From the NCBI GenBank assembly GCA_026745465.1, contig JACYXH010000826.1:1522501-1586500 (forward strand): 64,000 nucleotides of DNA, given 5' to 3'. The position numbers and the translations under genes are program-made. This document shows positions 23,855-36,362 of the stretch, piece by piece. This DNA is from Lota lota (lineage: Eukaryota > Chordata > Actinopteri > Gadiformes > Lotidae). The notes beneath the pieces were generated by a model. It made no database searches, had not been told where the DNA came from, and saw only the letters and a list, made by a program, of their open reading frames with translations. Each line of letters begins with the position of its first letter. The stretch's first letter is position 1.

Positions 23855-26800
23855 ATGTGGGAGGTGAGTGGAGACATCTTTAACTTGAGAAGATCAACTC
23901 AACCGAATTTGAATGAAAGTGTATATGTGGGCAGATTCGGGTCCTGAAGGATGAATGCTCCCTTTGTTCGGTGTAATAATACATTTCCCGCTTCTGTAGA
24001 TAACCCTTCCTTGTTTGCGGTGCAGGCAGGTTTACATATGGTGATGAGAAAACTGTAGGATTCAAATGCTGCTTTTTCCATTTTTACTGTGTAAATATAA
24101 TGACAAAAGAGAGCAACAGGTTCTGGAGGATTAAAGTAATGACTACTGCTCCTTAATGTGTGCTTATCCACCTGTTGCTGCAGACCAGAATCGGACCTCA
24201 GCACACGAGACGTCCTGGCCCTTCCTGCTGCAAATGACGCAAAGCCCCTCTGCTCTACCAGCAGCAACCAGAGGGTGATCACCATTGTTATCTGTTTAAC
24301 ATTTGTTTGGACAGTTCATTACATATATATGTAACTATAACTTTACATCATTTAATGCATTCAAAGACTGATAGAGACGAATCGTCGAACACTATAACAG
24401 CAGCCTTTTCCACTTTCCAGTGAAATGTTGTGTCATTCTTTGTCGTCTTCCTCTTTCAACCCACGTTTCTTCTTTTTCTTGTCTGCCGTTCGACTGTCCC
24501 TGCTCTCTGTGTCTCTGCTGCTGACCGGTGTTGATTACAGGTTACGGAGCTGTTCGAGATCATCGAAAAGCTACAGGTAAGAGTTTTAAGTGAACTTCTA
24601 TTTTCCTGCTTCCTTTATGAACAATGCCATCTGTTCACCATTGTATCACTGCTCCTCTTCCTCTCCATTAGGGAAGTAGAATAGATGAGCAACGATGTGA
24701 ATTCCCTCCGCCTCTTAAGGTCAGCCACTCTAAATTAGACTCTAAGCTGTTGTAACACATGCATTAGACACATGCTTTTATTGGACCACAACAACAACAG
24801 TGCTAAATAATAATGTAAATAAACGTGAACAGACCACCATTAACATGAGAGGCATTGTCTTGGTTGCGTCGCAGTCCCAACTGCTGAAGATAGGGGGTGA
24901 GCTGCCCCTCATTCTCCCACCCAAGTTGGGAGGTTACTGGCTGGATCCCCCCCTGGATAAGCTTGTAGACATGAGCCCCTGCACCTCTCCCCAACATGGC
25001 CTGGACCCAGCTTGCTATGATATCTTGGAGCGAGACAGCGATGCCAAGATCTACCGAGAGTTCTTCGGCTCACGGGTCAGTGGGCATAACCTTCATTACT
25101 ATATGACATATCCCCCAAAAAATTTACGATTGTTAACATTCAGTTGATTGTCATGTTTGCATGTATTTGCTGTTAACCTATTTCATGTCATTTGGCAAAT
25201 GCTTTTAGTTATAAAAAAATAGGTATGATCAGATAAAGGGTTTTGGCTCAAGAATGACAGGTAGACTGCAGAAATTGGTGTTTGAGTGCAGTGCCTCTGG
25301 CTGGGAGTCAAGCCCTACCCTAACCACTAGACTATCCTGATGTAGCTGGTCTGTCCTCTTTCTTTCAGTACCATCACACGTTCATAGCAGTGGATGCCTC
25401 TCTGGGTCCATTGGTTCTCTCTGTGTGTTTGGAGGAAGACAATCAGAGAATACGTGTCATCCTAAGGTTTGGATATTTTGTCTACTCTATTACTCTTTCA
25501 GGATTGACTTTTGACAATGTAGTGTCTTTGAGTATTTAGAAAGGTGTTATAATGTTTAAATCTATTATTATTTTTTATATATTATTTGATTATTATTGTT
25601 GTATTTTTACAGCCATACAGTCATTTACAGCCTCCAAAATCCCCAACATTTCTGTCTATGTTGAATATATTTTATTTTTAGTTTATTTATATGTCGAAGC
25701 TGCATCAATATTTTCTAAAAAAACAATTATTATTGTCTTGCAGGATGAAGGAATGCTCTCTGCATGGAGTTTTCTCCCTTTCGCTTTTCCCCAATGTTCC
25801 TTCTGCTGTTGAGTTAGCCACGGTAAACAAATTACCTGCAGTTGACAGATTATAAATGTATTAATAAAAATCTATGTATTATATTATGACATCCACTGTC
25901 ATATCACTTGTAGAGGCTCTGTGAGAATGTGACCGTGACCCGGTTTGAAGCAGTCAGCTATCTGAAGGTGGGACACTATTCTATACTTGAGGATTGACAT
26001 CTATATTGAATATAATAAATAATCATTTATACCACTACTTTTCCAAAACATATCTCACCTTGTTCCCTTCCTGTTAAATCTTCTTATGTAATCTGTCATC
26101 GATTCTCCAGGCTCCGGAGTTGATAATAGCGTTTGATGAGCACAGGGTGTCATCCAATTTCAAGTTTGGCATCTTGCTCCAGAAAGAAGGGCAGGTATAT
26201 TTTTCAAAAACCCTTTCTACTAATATGGCAACATGTACAGTCTGTGCCCTCCATCTTGGAAACGTGTCTTTGTGTTCAGTTCACGGAAGAGGACATACTG
26301 AGCAACACCGAGGAAACTCAGGAGTTCCAAGAGTTCTTGTCCATCTTGGGAGAGACAGTTCAACTGCAGGGATTCACTGGGTAAAAGGAAAATACCTAGC
26401 GGTGTCTTAGTTTTAAATGACAAACATTTCATGCCCTGTCATCACGTGCTGTCTTTAAAATCTTGTCTCAGATTCAGAGGAGGTCTGGATGTGTCTCATG
26501 GTCAAACTGGAGACGATGCAGTCGTCACTTCCTTCCAGGGAAGACATATCATGTTCCATGTAGCGACCAAGCTGCCATTCACTGAGGGCGACCCACAGCA
26601 GGTCAGCGGCTGCATCATTGTAATCAATTTTGGAACAGTGATTAAGAGTTGTGTCTTTCCAAATGAGATGCTTCAAACTTACTGTAAGACGGTAATGTTT
26701 GGAAAAAGGATCATCGCTAATTAACTCTTCCCCTCCTCCTCCTATTTTCTTCTATCTCCCCTACTTAGTTACAGAGGAAGCGACACATTGGGAATGACAT

Positions 26801-28937
26801 CGTGGCATTGGTTTACCAGGAAGGCAAGACCCCTTTCATCTCTGATGTCATCAGCTCCCACTTCCTGCACTGCTTCCTGGTGGTTCGTAAGGTTCGGGGA
26901 GAGCAGGACCAGAAAGCAGCAGGAGGATACCAGGTCAGCCATTAGCAGTGTATGTCTAAGGTGTAGACATTACATAACTACATGCATTTGACCCAAAGAC
27001 AAAAAAAGAAGTGATTATTGGCATTATGACCTAAATAATTTGTTTGTTGTTGATGGTTGTTCATTTTTTCTATTTGCAATGAGTAAGAACATAATCTATT
27101 TGCAGGTTTGTGTGACAGCCAGAGAGGATGTTCCCCCTTTTGGTCCTGTTCTACCAGATCCTCCCATATTTACAGATGTAAGGGACAGGGACATAAACAG
27201 CATGACAGCCTTCAAACTCCCCGCTATGTGTTAACCTAATGCAAATATTTAATCTAACTCTCGTCCTCCAGAGTTCCTTGCTCAGACAGTTCCTCCTCAC
27301 CAAACTTATCAATGCAGAGATCTCCTGCTACAAGGCGGAGAGGTTCAGCCGTTTGGAGGTAGGCAGATACACGCGATATGGAAGCAAAGCTATCAGTAAG
27401 GTCAAAGTTAATTCACAATCAGCCAATGCTACTTTACCCATGCTTGTTCATTGTTCTTCATCTTTCTTATCAAGCTCCGCACTCGTTCGTCCCTACTCGA
27501 GGGCCTGCAGAATGAACTGTCTGCCCGCTCCCAGTGCATGCTGGGAGATCCATTCTCGACGGCCTTGCCATCGTGTGAGGGGCTCAGGGGCATGTCCGAA
27601 GGCAGTGGAGGTTTCATAGAAAACTTCAAGGTTAATCTTAAGGTCGTATCAGTCTTGGTTTTGAAGCTTTACCCAATAGGGTGTAAATACTTTCTGTCAT
27701 GATTCTCTCACCAGAGAGCCATTCGCGTGCGCAGTCATTCTTTTGACACACTCGGTGTCCCCAAGAAAATTGGGGGTATTGTAACACACAGGCCAAAGGT
27801 AAGTTATCCACCTCTCTTTGAAAAATAAAATAAATATGATGAAATACGTTTGCTGAAATGAGTGATGTTCAATCTCATTTCTGACTTCATTGCAGACCGC
27901 ATATTCAGAGAAAGATGATGAGAGGTAAGGGCAATGAAATCAAAGCAACTGTTCAGTTATCAAAGTATATTATTACAGTTTTATACATAAACACAATTGT
28001 TAAAAAACGGAGGGTCATCTTGGGCTTCCTGTACAGACGCAAGGCGATTTTATACAGGCATGCTGCTGCTAATGCATTAAAACGTCTGGATGAACTTTAT
28101 CACCTGTATCTCTGTTTCATCACAGCGGATAAGTACTCTATACATCATTGCATTTTATACAGCAAGTTGGGCTGGCCCTCCCTCAAAATAAGAAGGGAGG
28201 AGAACTGTTCATTGTTTATATACAAGACTATTCTTTAGAAACTCCCAGCCTGTATCACCTCACTTTTAACAGTGGAAATCCAGTTCACACACAAGCAGGC
28301 TAGTTTTGCATGCACCTAGAGCCTCGTCAAAACTAGGGGAAACAACTTTAAAATTCTGTGCCTCAAAATATTTTAACAAATTACAACAAAGACTGAAACA
28401 AGAAAAACGAATTATGCTGGGCCAATACAAAACACTGTTAACCAACCTGGGCCAGCCTGATCCTCTCAGTGTCTGTATATTGTTTTATTAGTCTCAAAAG
28501 GTAATCCCTATTGCAACTGAGTTTTAATAATTACTAGCTTTTATTTATATTTTCAATTTTAGGTATTTATTACATTATTTATTTCGATTATTGGTAATTC
28601 CCTGCTCTGTTATGTTTTAATTTTATTCCATATCTTACCTATTCGATTATTTGTGTTCTCATGTATTTATATAAATGTTTTACTTTATGTCACTATCCAT
28701 AGGCGTACATACCTCCCTGTGTGTTACTGCCATGGCATATTGTCTGTACACAGAGCCTCATTAAAAGAGTCATTGGACTCAATCGAGCTTCTCTGGTTAA
28801 ATAAAGGTTGAAGATAAGAATAATTGGGTTCTTTTCTGCTTTTCAGTGAAAAAACCCCAGACTCTACAATTCCTGTGGTAGAAAATTCAGAATCGGCCGA
28901 CCTCGGAAACCAACAGTGTTCTCATGAAGAGACATAG
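23855..28937 (+). CDS. Rap1 GTPase-activating protein-like
   Basis: This protein is predicted to stimulate GTP hydrolysis by Rap1. Exons: 23855-23863 (tentative), 24541-24576, 24672-24719, 24875-25075, 25369-25466, 25744-25822, 25914-25967, 26111-26194, 26280-26380, 26472-26601, 26769-26933, 27106-27177, 27272-27358, 27475-27630, 27715-27798, 27896-27924 and 28847-28937. Together they give about 507 aa. [11 protein letters not shown] followed by GSRIDEQRC is a GoLoco motif (G-alpha-i/o binding). The RapGAP domain follows, with [15 protein letters not shown] and [14 protein letters not shown]; Asn289 corresponds to the catalytic asparagine thumb (Asn290 in human RAP1GAP). [17 protein letters not shown] closes the domain. 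The C-terminal tail is much shorter than in human RAP1GAP (663 aa). The first exon is weak: only ATG 23855 (MWE) is in phase with the GoLoco exon, so the true start may lie elsewhere. It is probably a teleost rap1gap paralogue; I am not sure which. Confidence 0.9.
27945..28812 (+). mobile_element. L2-like LINE 3' relic in Rap1GAP-like intron
   Basis: This element lies in the last intron of the Rap1GAP-like gene, sense to it. Broken reading frames match the C-terminal end of fish L2-type LINE ORF2: [41 protein letters not shown], and downstream [20 protein letters not shown] and LTNLGQ. It ends near 28800 with GGTTAAATAAAGGTTGAAG, typical of the 3' tails of such elements. Frames are interrupted by stops and shifts, so it is dead. 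The 5' limit is approximate. Confidence 0.8.
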
Positions 28938-29647
28938 CTACAAACTGTATACAAATCGGCACCCTGGTTGTCTGTAATTGTTTAAATGAAAAAGTGTACT
29001 ATTTAATTTTTTCTAGTACATTTGAGTAGGCCTAAATGACAGAATGTATTTGATCTATTGTACTTTTAAACTTAGAAAATTCTGAGAATCGACAAATAAA
29101 TGTATACCTTAATTTGATCAAAGCCAAATTATGGTCAAAGATGGTCAAATATGTTCTTTCTTGTGATGTTTAGCCCACAGGCAGCCAAAGGATGGCAGTA
29201 TTGTATTTGTCGATCCGTTTCATTTCTTCCAAAACAAACGAAGCATGGTTGAAAGCGGAAGGAAGCTTCAACACCAGTGCTCGGTTGCTAATGCTAGAAT
29301 TACAACATAAACACGCTGATCAGCACAAATACAACTGGGACGTCGTTTTAGTAACTATCCACATGCTTTACATTTCCACATAACGTTAACTCGTTGCGTA
29401 GAACGTATCCAAAATCGACTAAATAATCTCTTTGCACCACCTTTGAACGAGCAGAATCTAGTTGATAAAACTGACCCATTTAATGAGCAGACTTGGGCCA
29501 AGTGAACTTTGACACACTGCAGAAAGGTAGACAAACAGCCCCCCTGATTCGACTCCATTCAACTTCGTGTTTCACTCTAGAAATACAAATGATACAATAC
29601 AAATAAATAGTGACCATCCAAGAGACAAATAATTAAAAATCCTGAAG
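28938..29647 (+). other. Rap1GAP-like 3'UTR and gstk1 promoter interval
   Basis: A polyadenylation signal AATAAA at 29095-29100 probably ends the Rap1GAP-like transcript. The remaining 550 bp should contain the gstk1 promoter; no distinct motif was assigned. Confidence 0.6.
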
Positions 29648-31626
29648 ATGTCCTCTAAGAAAGTGGTCGAGTTGTTCTTTGATGTGGTTTCCCCGTACAC
29701 CTGGCTTGCGTTTGAGGTTCGTACTGGTCATGTTGCTATTGGAATGTAGTTTTAGATGTCATACAACAAACAATATTAATGTGCATATTGTGCATATTTA
29801 GGTTATGTGCCGATATCGAAATGTGTGGAACATCGAGCTGAAATTGCGTCCTGGTTTCTTGGGAGGTATTATGCAAGGTTCTGGTAAGCTTATGGTCAAT
29901 CAGTAACATAGCTGTGTTGAACTTTTTTTATTTATTTTTTACTGTTCCTGTATCAGTTTCATACTATTGCATGTGTTGTTATATGTGTGTTGGGGATGCA
30001 CCGATACCAGTACTTGGACTCGGGCCCGATACTGTGCTCATGTAGTCGTAAAACGTCTCCGATACAACCACCCGATACCACTTTACTGAAATAAGTCCCA
30101 AATTTAAAGAAAAAAAGGGGTAAAAATCATGTTTTTGCCATTCTCCCCAAAACACAATGTGAGCGTTCCACTGTGCTGCGCCGGTGCCCCTTGGTCGTGA
30201 TGTCAGACTACATCGGAAAAGGTAGACGAAAAGAACGCCACCTGCGTTCGCAGCAAAGTGGAACGTTCACGTAGTGTTTTGGGGAGAATGGCAAAAACAT
30301 AGGATTTTACCCCTTTTTTCTCAAAATTTGGGACTTATTTCAGTAACAGTGATAAAATGGCATAGATGACCATGTTGACGATCATATAAGACAAAACGAT
30401 CACGGTAAAAAATAAATAAATAAAAAAGGTGTTTTGGGTTCACTGGCTCTTTAAACTGTAATGGTATTACAGTTGTATTACAATTATAGTGTACATAGTT
30501 GACAATCTTGTATCACAATTGTGTATTCTTATAATGTAGGAAATAAACCTCCTGGGCTCGTTCCAAACAAATTCCTGTACATGAACAAGGACTTGAACCG
30601 CTTGGCCCAGTATTTTGAAGTTCCCATTCAGGCTCCCGTTAACCCTTTTGAGGCCATGTTTGAAAAAGGTAAGGCCACCTATCATTGGGTTGTACAAGTG
30701 TGAACAACCGTGACATCATTCAAATGCAACTGTATAACCTTTTAGCTGGGAGTCAGAGATATTCACCACTACAAGACTACCCATAATATCCATTATTCAA
30801 ATGCTCAACTGAAAAAGATGTAGGTGCCAATTCCATGTCCACATAATGAAAAAAATCCTAATTTTAAATAATTCGTCCTAGGCTCCTTGTCTGCAATGCG
30901 GTTTGTAGTGGCCGTGCAGGAGCAGGCGAAGGATGGTGACAAGCAGGTAGAGCTTGTTTCTAGGGAGCTGTGGAGAAGAATCTGGAGTCAAAACAAAGAC
31001 ATCACCACACCTGAATCCCTCTCCGAGGTAGGCCCCATCTCCTCAGATCACCTCTATCTGTCTACTAGCCAATGACTAAGTGATTTAAAGTGTATAGAAT
31101 GAAACAGAAAAACAAGTGAAATGTGTGCTGCTGTGTTAACTGCCTTGCAGGCAGCGATGAAGGCAGGGATGTCTGCCAGTGAGGTGGGAGAGTTGCTGAG
31201 ACTGTCCTCCACCAAGGAGATAAAAGAGAAGTTGAAAAGCACGACACAGGAAGCACTTGACCATGGGGTAAGTGAGATGACCCTGTCTGATCTGATATTT
31301 AAAAAAAAATACTCTTCCATGTACTAGTCTGAATTGTTGTTGGGATTTTTGCAGGCTTTTGGCTTTCCCCTAATCGTTTGTCATGTAGATGGCAAGCCAG
31401 AGCCGTTTTTTGGTTCTGACCGTTTTGAGCTGATGGCACACTGCATTGGTAGGCATTTTTTAACTCTGCAAATGAAATTGTGATTGAATTAATCGTTGCC
31501 GTTTTCAGATTGATTTCTTTGTATCCTTCATTCATCCATATGTTGTTCATCCATATGTTGTTTTTTTATATTCTAGGAGAGAAGTGGCTTGGACCTCAGC
31601 CCAAACAATCAGCTGCCAAACTTTAA
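29648..31626 (+). CDS. gstk1: Glutathione S-transferase kappa 1
   Basis: This is a thioredoxin-fold (DsbA-like) GST of mitochondria and peroxisomes that conjugates glutathione to electrophiles. Seven exons, all in phase: 29648-29716, 29802-29883, 30540-30668, 30882-31027, 31151-31267, 31355-31448 and 31577-31626. They give 228 aa (human 226). ELFFDVVSPYTWLAFEV holds the catalytic serine (Ser15; Ser16 in human). Other landmarks are SGNKPPGLVPNKFLYM, KGSLSAMRFVVAV and AFGFPLIVCHVDG, the last followed by a segment ending FFGSDRFEL. The protein ends AKL, a plausible type 1 peroxisomal targeting signal (human ends ARL). A polyadenylation signal is at 31772-31777. Intron 2 carries a fold-back repeat. 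Confidence 0.97.
30083..30346. mobile_element. Fold-back (MITE-like) element in gstk1 intron 2
   Basis: Two arms of about 98 bp form a long imperfect inverted repeat, 30083-30180 and 30249-30346. Both begin or end with TTACTGAAATAAGTCCCAAA or its complement and share the complement pair GCCATTCTCCCCAAAACAC. They are separated by a loop of about 68 bp. It encodes no protein. Just upstream (29995-30082) is GGATGCACCGATACCAG, a motif common in fish interspersed repeats. Confidence 0.75.
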
Positions 31627-32233
31627 CATAACACTTGCCTTTAAACACTGTGGATGCCGTTCACGACTGAGTGGTTAATCTATGTACCGATAGCACTTTC
31701 TAAAACTCTTTAACATGGAAATGTAACTCTGAAAACGATGTGTTTAGTTTCACAAAAATCCTTGCTTCCTAAATAAATACTGTAGATATTGAATAACTCT
31801 TGTTTCTTTGTTTAATGATCAAGCTATTTTTGCACTTACATCTTGTCACAAAGGTGAGAAAACCTGCCATACAGGTTCGATTTTCAGAGATATGATGAAA
31901 GACATGGAATGAGATAAATGCCAGATATGCGTAAACAATAGACTAAACAGCAGAACAAAACACATGGGGGGAAAAGTGGTAGGACCTGTTTTCTTAACAG
32001 ACAAGGAGGTAGAGTTAGCAGTGGCTGACGCACAATAGCTAGAGATGATTCAACCTTACAGTGAAGAATAGTGCCAGGAAAGACGCTAATGGTAAACACA
32101 AAACCAGGAGTTAGGACTGTTCTATTGAAATCCCGAAACCGTGCTTAATCTCTTTATGCCTCAACCATTTATGCGGTGATTAAGGCCAAGAAGAAGGAAC
32201 GAAAAACAGGAGAGGGGAAGAGGGTGGGGTTAC

Positions 32234-32505
32234 TATAAAAACAGAAGGTGTAACCTGAACAAACAGCAAGGATCCCGTGAGTCCTCTCCGGTCACCAGAG
32301 AAACAGGATAATGAAGAACTAACCTGGCGCGCGCGCGGCAGCCCAACTCCATCTAGTCACTCACGTGGGAAATGTGTGAAAATCGTGCTGAGTATATGAG
32401 AGACCCACTCACAACAACCATTGGCAGATGGTGAGAACTTGACCGAATTAACCTGCTCTCCGGATATATTGACAAATTACAGTATCAGAAAACGGAAGGA
32501 ATAAG
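32234..32505 (+). promoter_or_regulatory. Possible styk1 TATA box and 5'UTR exon
   Basis: TATAAAA at 32234-32240 is followed by a segment that ends at a good donor (AAG|GTAAGG after 32505). Because the styk1 start codon sits immediately behind an acceptor (ATAG before 32939), a non-coding first exon such as this is expected. Transcription start is inferred, not seen. Confidence 0.4.
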
Positions 32506-32588
32506 GTAAGGATCTATTTGTGGGTTTTTTTATACAGTTGTTGCGCTGTGTGCTGCACTTTATATGGTCATTCCTGTATGCTGCAAAC

Positions 32589-32641
32589 CCTCCGGGTTTA
32601 AACATAATGCGTTTTCACATTAAATTGTCCACCAAGACAAA
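32589..32641 (+). repeat. 53-bp direct repeat, copy 1 (upstream of styk1 CDS)
   Basis: CTCCGGGTT, CATAATGCGTTTTCACATTA and ACCAAGACAAAG match, with few differences, the block at 37641-37693 in the same orientation. It lies in the inferred first intron of styk1. No family is recognised. Confidence 0.65.
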
Positions 32642-32939
32642 GTACATAACAAGAGACAGATACCGCATGTGAATTGGCTGTCAGTGTGTGGTCAGACTGC
32701 TTCCTTGTTGTTGTCACTGCTGATAAGAGTGACGTGCCAGATACTTTGGTCATCCAAAAGTAGACCATTAGATAAACAGAACAGGTCATTATGGCACCCC
32801 TATTGTCCCAAACGGATCAAAACTGCAGGCCAGTGTGTACATGAAAGTAATCTCAAAGCTATTTTGTTCTATTTAGATTCCATCTATGTAGCCTACAACT
32901 ACATAGATATTCTAATTTACAATGTTTCTATTTAATAGG

Positions 32940-33487
32940 ATGTCTTCTGTGTCTGATGCTGACTCCCGCTGTGGTACAGGGGATACCATTTGTGGTATGG
33001 ATGAGTGCATTCTCACTTAATTTTCTCTTGATTCACATTGTATTTTGTAAATGAAAAAACATATATACTAGTTTCTAGTCTCACACTACATGCCAAAGGC
33101 CCCGTAGAATACTCTAAATCAACTGCAACCCTATGCAGGTGAGCTCATTGCAATATAATCGGCCAACACCACGGATTCAACTCAAGCTTAACGTGGTTCA
33201 TGTTTCCTGCTTCCTGGTACAGAGATCCGTGTGTATGAGCAGGAGGTGATCGTCGTGCCCATCCTGCTGCTGGCCAGCTTCCTGGTCACGCTGATCTTCA
33301 TACTGCTGCTGCGCTTCTGCCCAGAGAAGGTGGAGCGCATCAAGCCGCAGGCCAAGCAGTCGACCTACAGACAGCGTGCCAGGCGGACGCTGCATGGCAT
33401 TGATGGTGAGACAGTGTGTGGGTTGAATCGGTGGAAGAAATGAACAAATGTATTATTGTGATAATCTCACAGAAATCTATGATATTG

Positions 33488-33518
<31 letters not shown>

Positions 33519-36362
33519 CAACTACATTAAACATCGACATGAATTAATGTTCTAACATTGTACAATTCAATAATTCCCCATTCCTATTGCTGTGGTGCAA
33601 ATGTGCTGTATGTAGTAATTTGTTTGCTTAATGGGTGGGGTCGCACCGTCTCTAAATCAGTTTTGGTAGCTGTACTGTCATGCTAATTACAGCAACGATA
33701 CCAAATGGCCCTCATTCTCGCTCTCCCTCTCCTCTCACTTCCTCTGTCATCCATCACTCCCTCTCTCTGTTCGCAGCTCCACCAGGTATCAACGTCCTGG
33801 AGAACGAGAGCATAGCGCTGGACATAGCCAGCTCCTACTCCACCTTCAGCCCACCCAACACCTACGCCAGCAGGAACCTCTTGCACAGGGTGGACACCCC
33901 CTCGCTGAACCTCGGCACCACCCTGGAGAAGCACCAATGCATGCCCAGCTACACCCCCACCGTGCAGCCCAGGGAGCTGCCTCGCCAGAGGCTGCCCGAG
34001 TCCTTCAACCTGGTGACGGCTCTGCCTACCACCTTCTCCCTGCGCTCGGACACCGCCGTGTCCCTCTACCGCGCCCGCATGGAGAACCGCAACGTGGTGC
34101 TGCGTGTGCTCAATGGTGAGAGAGAGAGACTTAAAATAGTGGAGGTGGGGGGGGGGGGTTTCATTAGGCGTTTGAAACAGTAGCTACTCCAGTTTCTCTC
34201 AGACCTGACCAGTATTTCGGTATAAATTTGTTAAAGGGACCGTATTACAGTAGTTGTTGTGAAGTTTACTCAGATATTTGGTGTCTGGACACAGAGCTCC
34301 CATTCATTGAAACCACTGGCAGTTCTAGAGGAAGTTCTAACAAGCAGGATTTGTTTAGACGTGGTAGTTATTCTGCTATGTCTACTACTACTCATTACTC
34401 ATCTGATTTCTCCTATGTTTTCTGTCCGGCTAAGACACTGCGAACGCCAATGAAAGACATGCTTTTCTGGGCTTCGCCTCCTTCCTGTCACAGCTGGGTC
34501 CTCATCCCTTCCTCCCAGAGCTCCTTGGTGTGGTGTCTCTGCGGGCGCCACTGGTCACCGTGGTGGAAGAGCTTGAGAACCGAGACCTGCTCGGGTTCCT
34601 CTGGAGATGCAGGCAGCAAGTAAGCATGGGGCTGGAGAGGGGTACTATACTGTACTACACATTCCCTGTTATATCGTTTTGTAGGTGTTAACTTATTTGT
34701 CATGTTCTCAATATAGAGAAAGAAAAATAGAGCTGCGCATTTACATGTTGCCTTCTGCAATTATCTTGTTCTGGAAATGGTCAGAGGAAAGTATGAGGGG
34801 TAAAGAGCTTATTTGCATGTGTGCGTTTTTCTTTCTTAGGAAAATGCAGACCCTCCATGTCAGATGACCGAGAGAAAAATCTTTACCATGGGCAAACAGG
34901 TGGCTTCAGCGCTGGTATGTGCGCCTCTACGATACAGCAGCTTCTTACTGGTTGACACTAGCCTGACATTGCCAGACCAATTCGCCACATATTAAATAAA
35001 CGGTTGTGATTGGCCCGACCCAGGCCAGGTCTGCTGGAAATCTGTCTGAACGGGAGGGAGGCCAGACGCATATGAAATAAATCATTACCTTTCGTCTGAT
35101 TCGTCTGGTTCCCACACTAGGTTGACACCACATATTTGACTTTCAAATCTATGTCATACAAGTTACCAAAGGTCAAAGTGCAATCCAGCGTAGAACCCCA
35201 TGTGTTCGTAACCCACTCTGTGAAATAAGAGTTCCTCTCCCTCCTCCCCTTACTATTTGTATTATTGTAAAGTCACCACAGATACAAGGCAAAACAAAGG
35301 TAAACCACAGTGTTTTGCATGTGCAAACGTCATTCATGGTATTTCATAACTATGAATGACCTCAATGTGTGTAATGTTGCCTTCACTAGGAGTTCCTTCA
35401 TTGCAAAAATCTTCTCCATGGCAATATCCGGGCTCGCAGTGTGTTGGTCAGCCGGGAGCACACGGCCAAGCTCTGGGGCCTGGAGGGAGTATACACCAGG
35501 AATAACCAAGAGGATAATCATAAGGAGGACCCTGGAATAAAGAAGTGGCAAGCCCCCGAGCTATTGGCCAAGAAACCCGCCAGTGAAAGCAGTGATGTGT
35601 GAGTTCTCGCTGAATACATTGGTATTACATCAGCTAAGGAAAATTACATGCAGGACGGCATGCCAAGTTTTTGTCATCCACATCCACTATCAAATACTCA
35701 TTTATACCGCTCTTACTCTCTCCCTTCTCTCTCTCCTTCTCTCTCTAAAGGTGGTCATTTGGCCTCCTCTTGTATGAAATGGCAACACTCGGTAAGTTAA
35801 ATTCATTTTAATTTGTAAAAAATCTTTCTCTAGAGGATAGACTTGAAATGGCTACCATAGATTCTGAATCTATACAAGAATAACCTAGACAAGAGCTATA
35901 ACACTGTCTCCATACCTTCGTTTCTCCACAGGTGAAGCCCCGTTTGCTGAAATCCCAGTGAAGGAGCTCCTGCAGTTCCACCAAAGAGGGAAAACCTTGA
36001 GGAAACCTTCCAACTGCTCTAACACACTGTGGGTGTCCATTAACCTTCCAAATAACATACTCACACACACCTGGTGTCAGCTCAGTTGCTGATTGCTTTT
36101 GAATATGAACTATTATGTTCTCACTATACCACACTATAATCTCTCACTATCGCTCTCTCTCTCTCACAGGTATTCGATGATTAAGAGCTGTTGCCAGTGG
36201 AAGGAACAGGAGAGAACCTCATTGGCTGAATTAAGTCGTAAGCTCCAATCATCCGAGAAGAATGCCAGTGACAAAGTCCTACGGGGGCCAGAGCCAGTTA
36301 ACATTGAGAGGTACCTGCAAGAAGCCGGCTATGGGGAAGCTAACAGCTACACTATATTCTAA
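32940..36362 (+). CDS. styk1: STYK1/NOK-like receptor pseudokinase
   Basis: Nine exons, all in phase: 32940-32994, 33223-33405, 33777-34115, 34435-34619, 34840-34914, 35390-35598, 35751-35791, 35932-36028 and 36170-36362. They give 458 aa (human STYK1 422). There is a short extracellular N-terminus, one membrane helix at about residues 26-50 (EVIVVPILLLASFLVTLIF), a basic juxtamembrane segment and a kinase-like domain. Family matches include DLLGFLWRCRQ, GKQVASALEFL, DVWSFGLLLYEMATLG and YSMIKSCCQW. Canonical catalytic residues are missing: the VAIK lysine is Arg189 (VVLRVLN), HRD reads HGN (289-291), and DFG is replaced by GLE after AKLW. WQAPELL (the APE motif) is kept. Human STYK1 has HGD and also lacks DFG. 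The ATG directly follows an acceptor, so a 5'UTR exon is expected upstream. Confidence 0.93.

Noticed and set aside
23793-23863. Frame MDEEKRNIKLLPRK as first exon of the Rap1GAP-like gene
   Set aside because: It ends in phase 2, but the next exon needs phase 0, so it cannot be joined without a frameshift.
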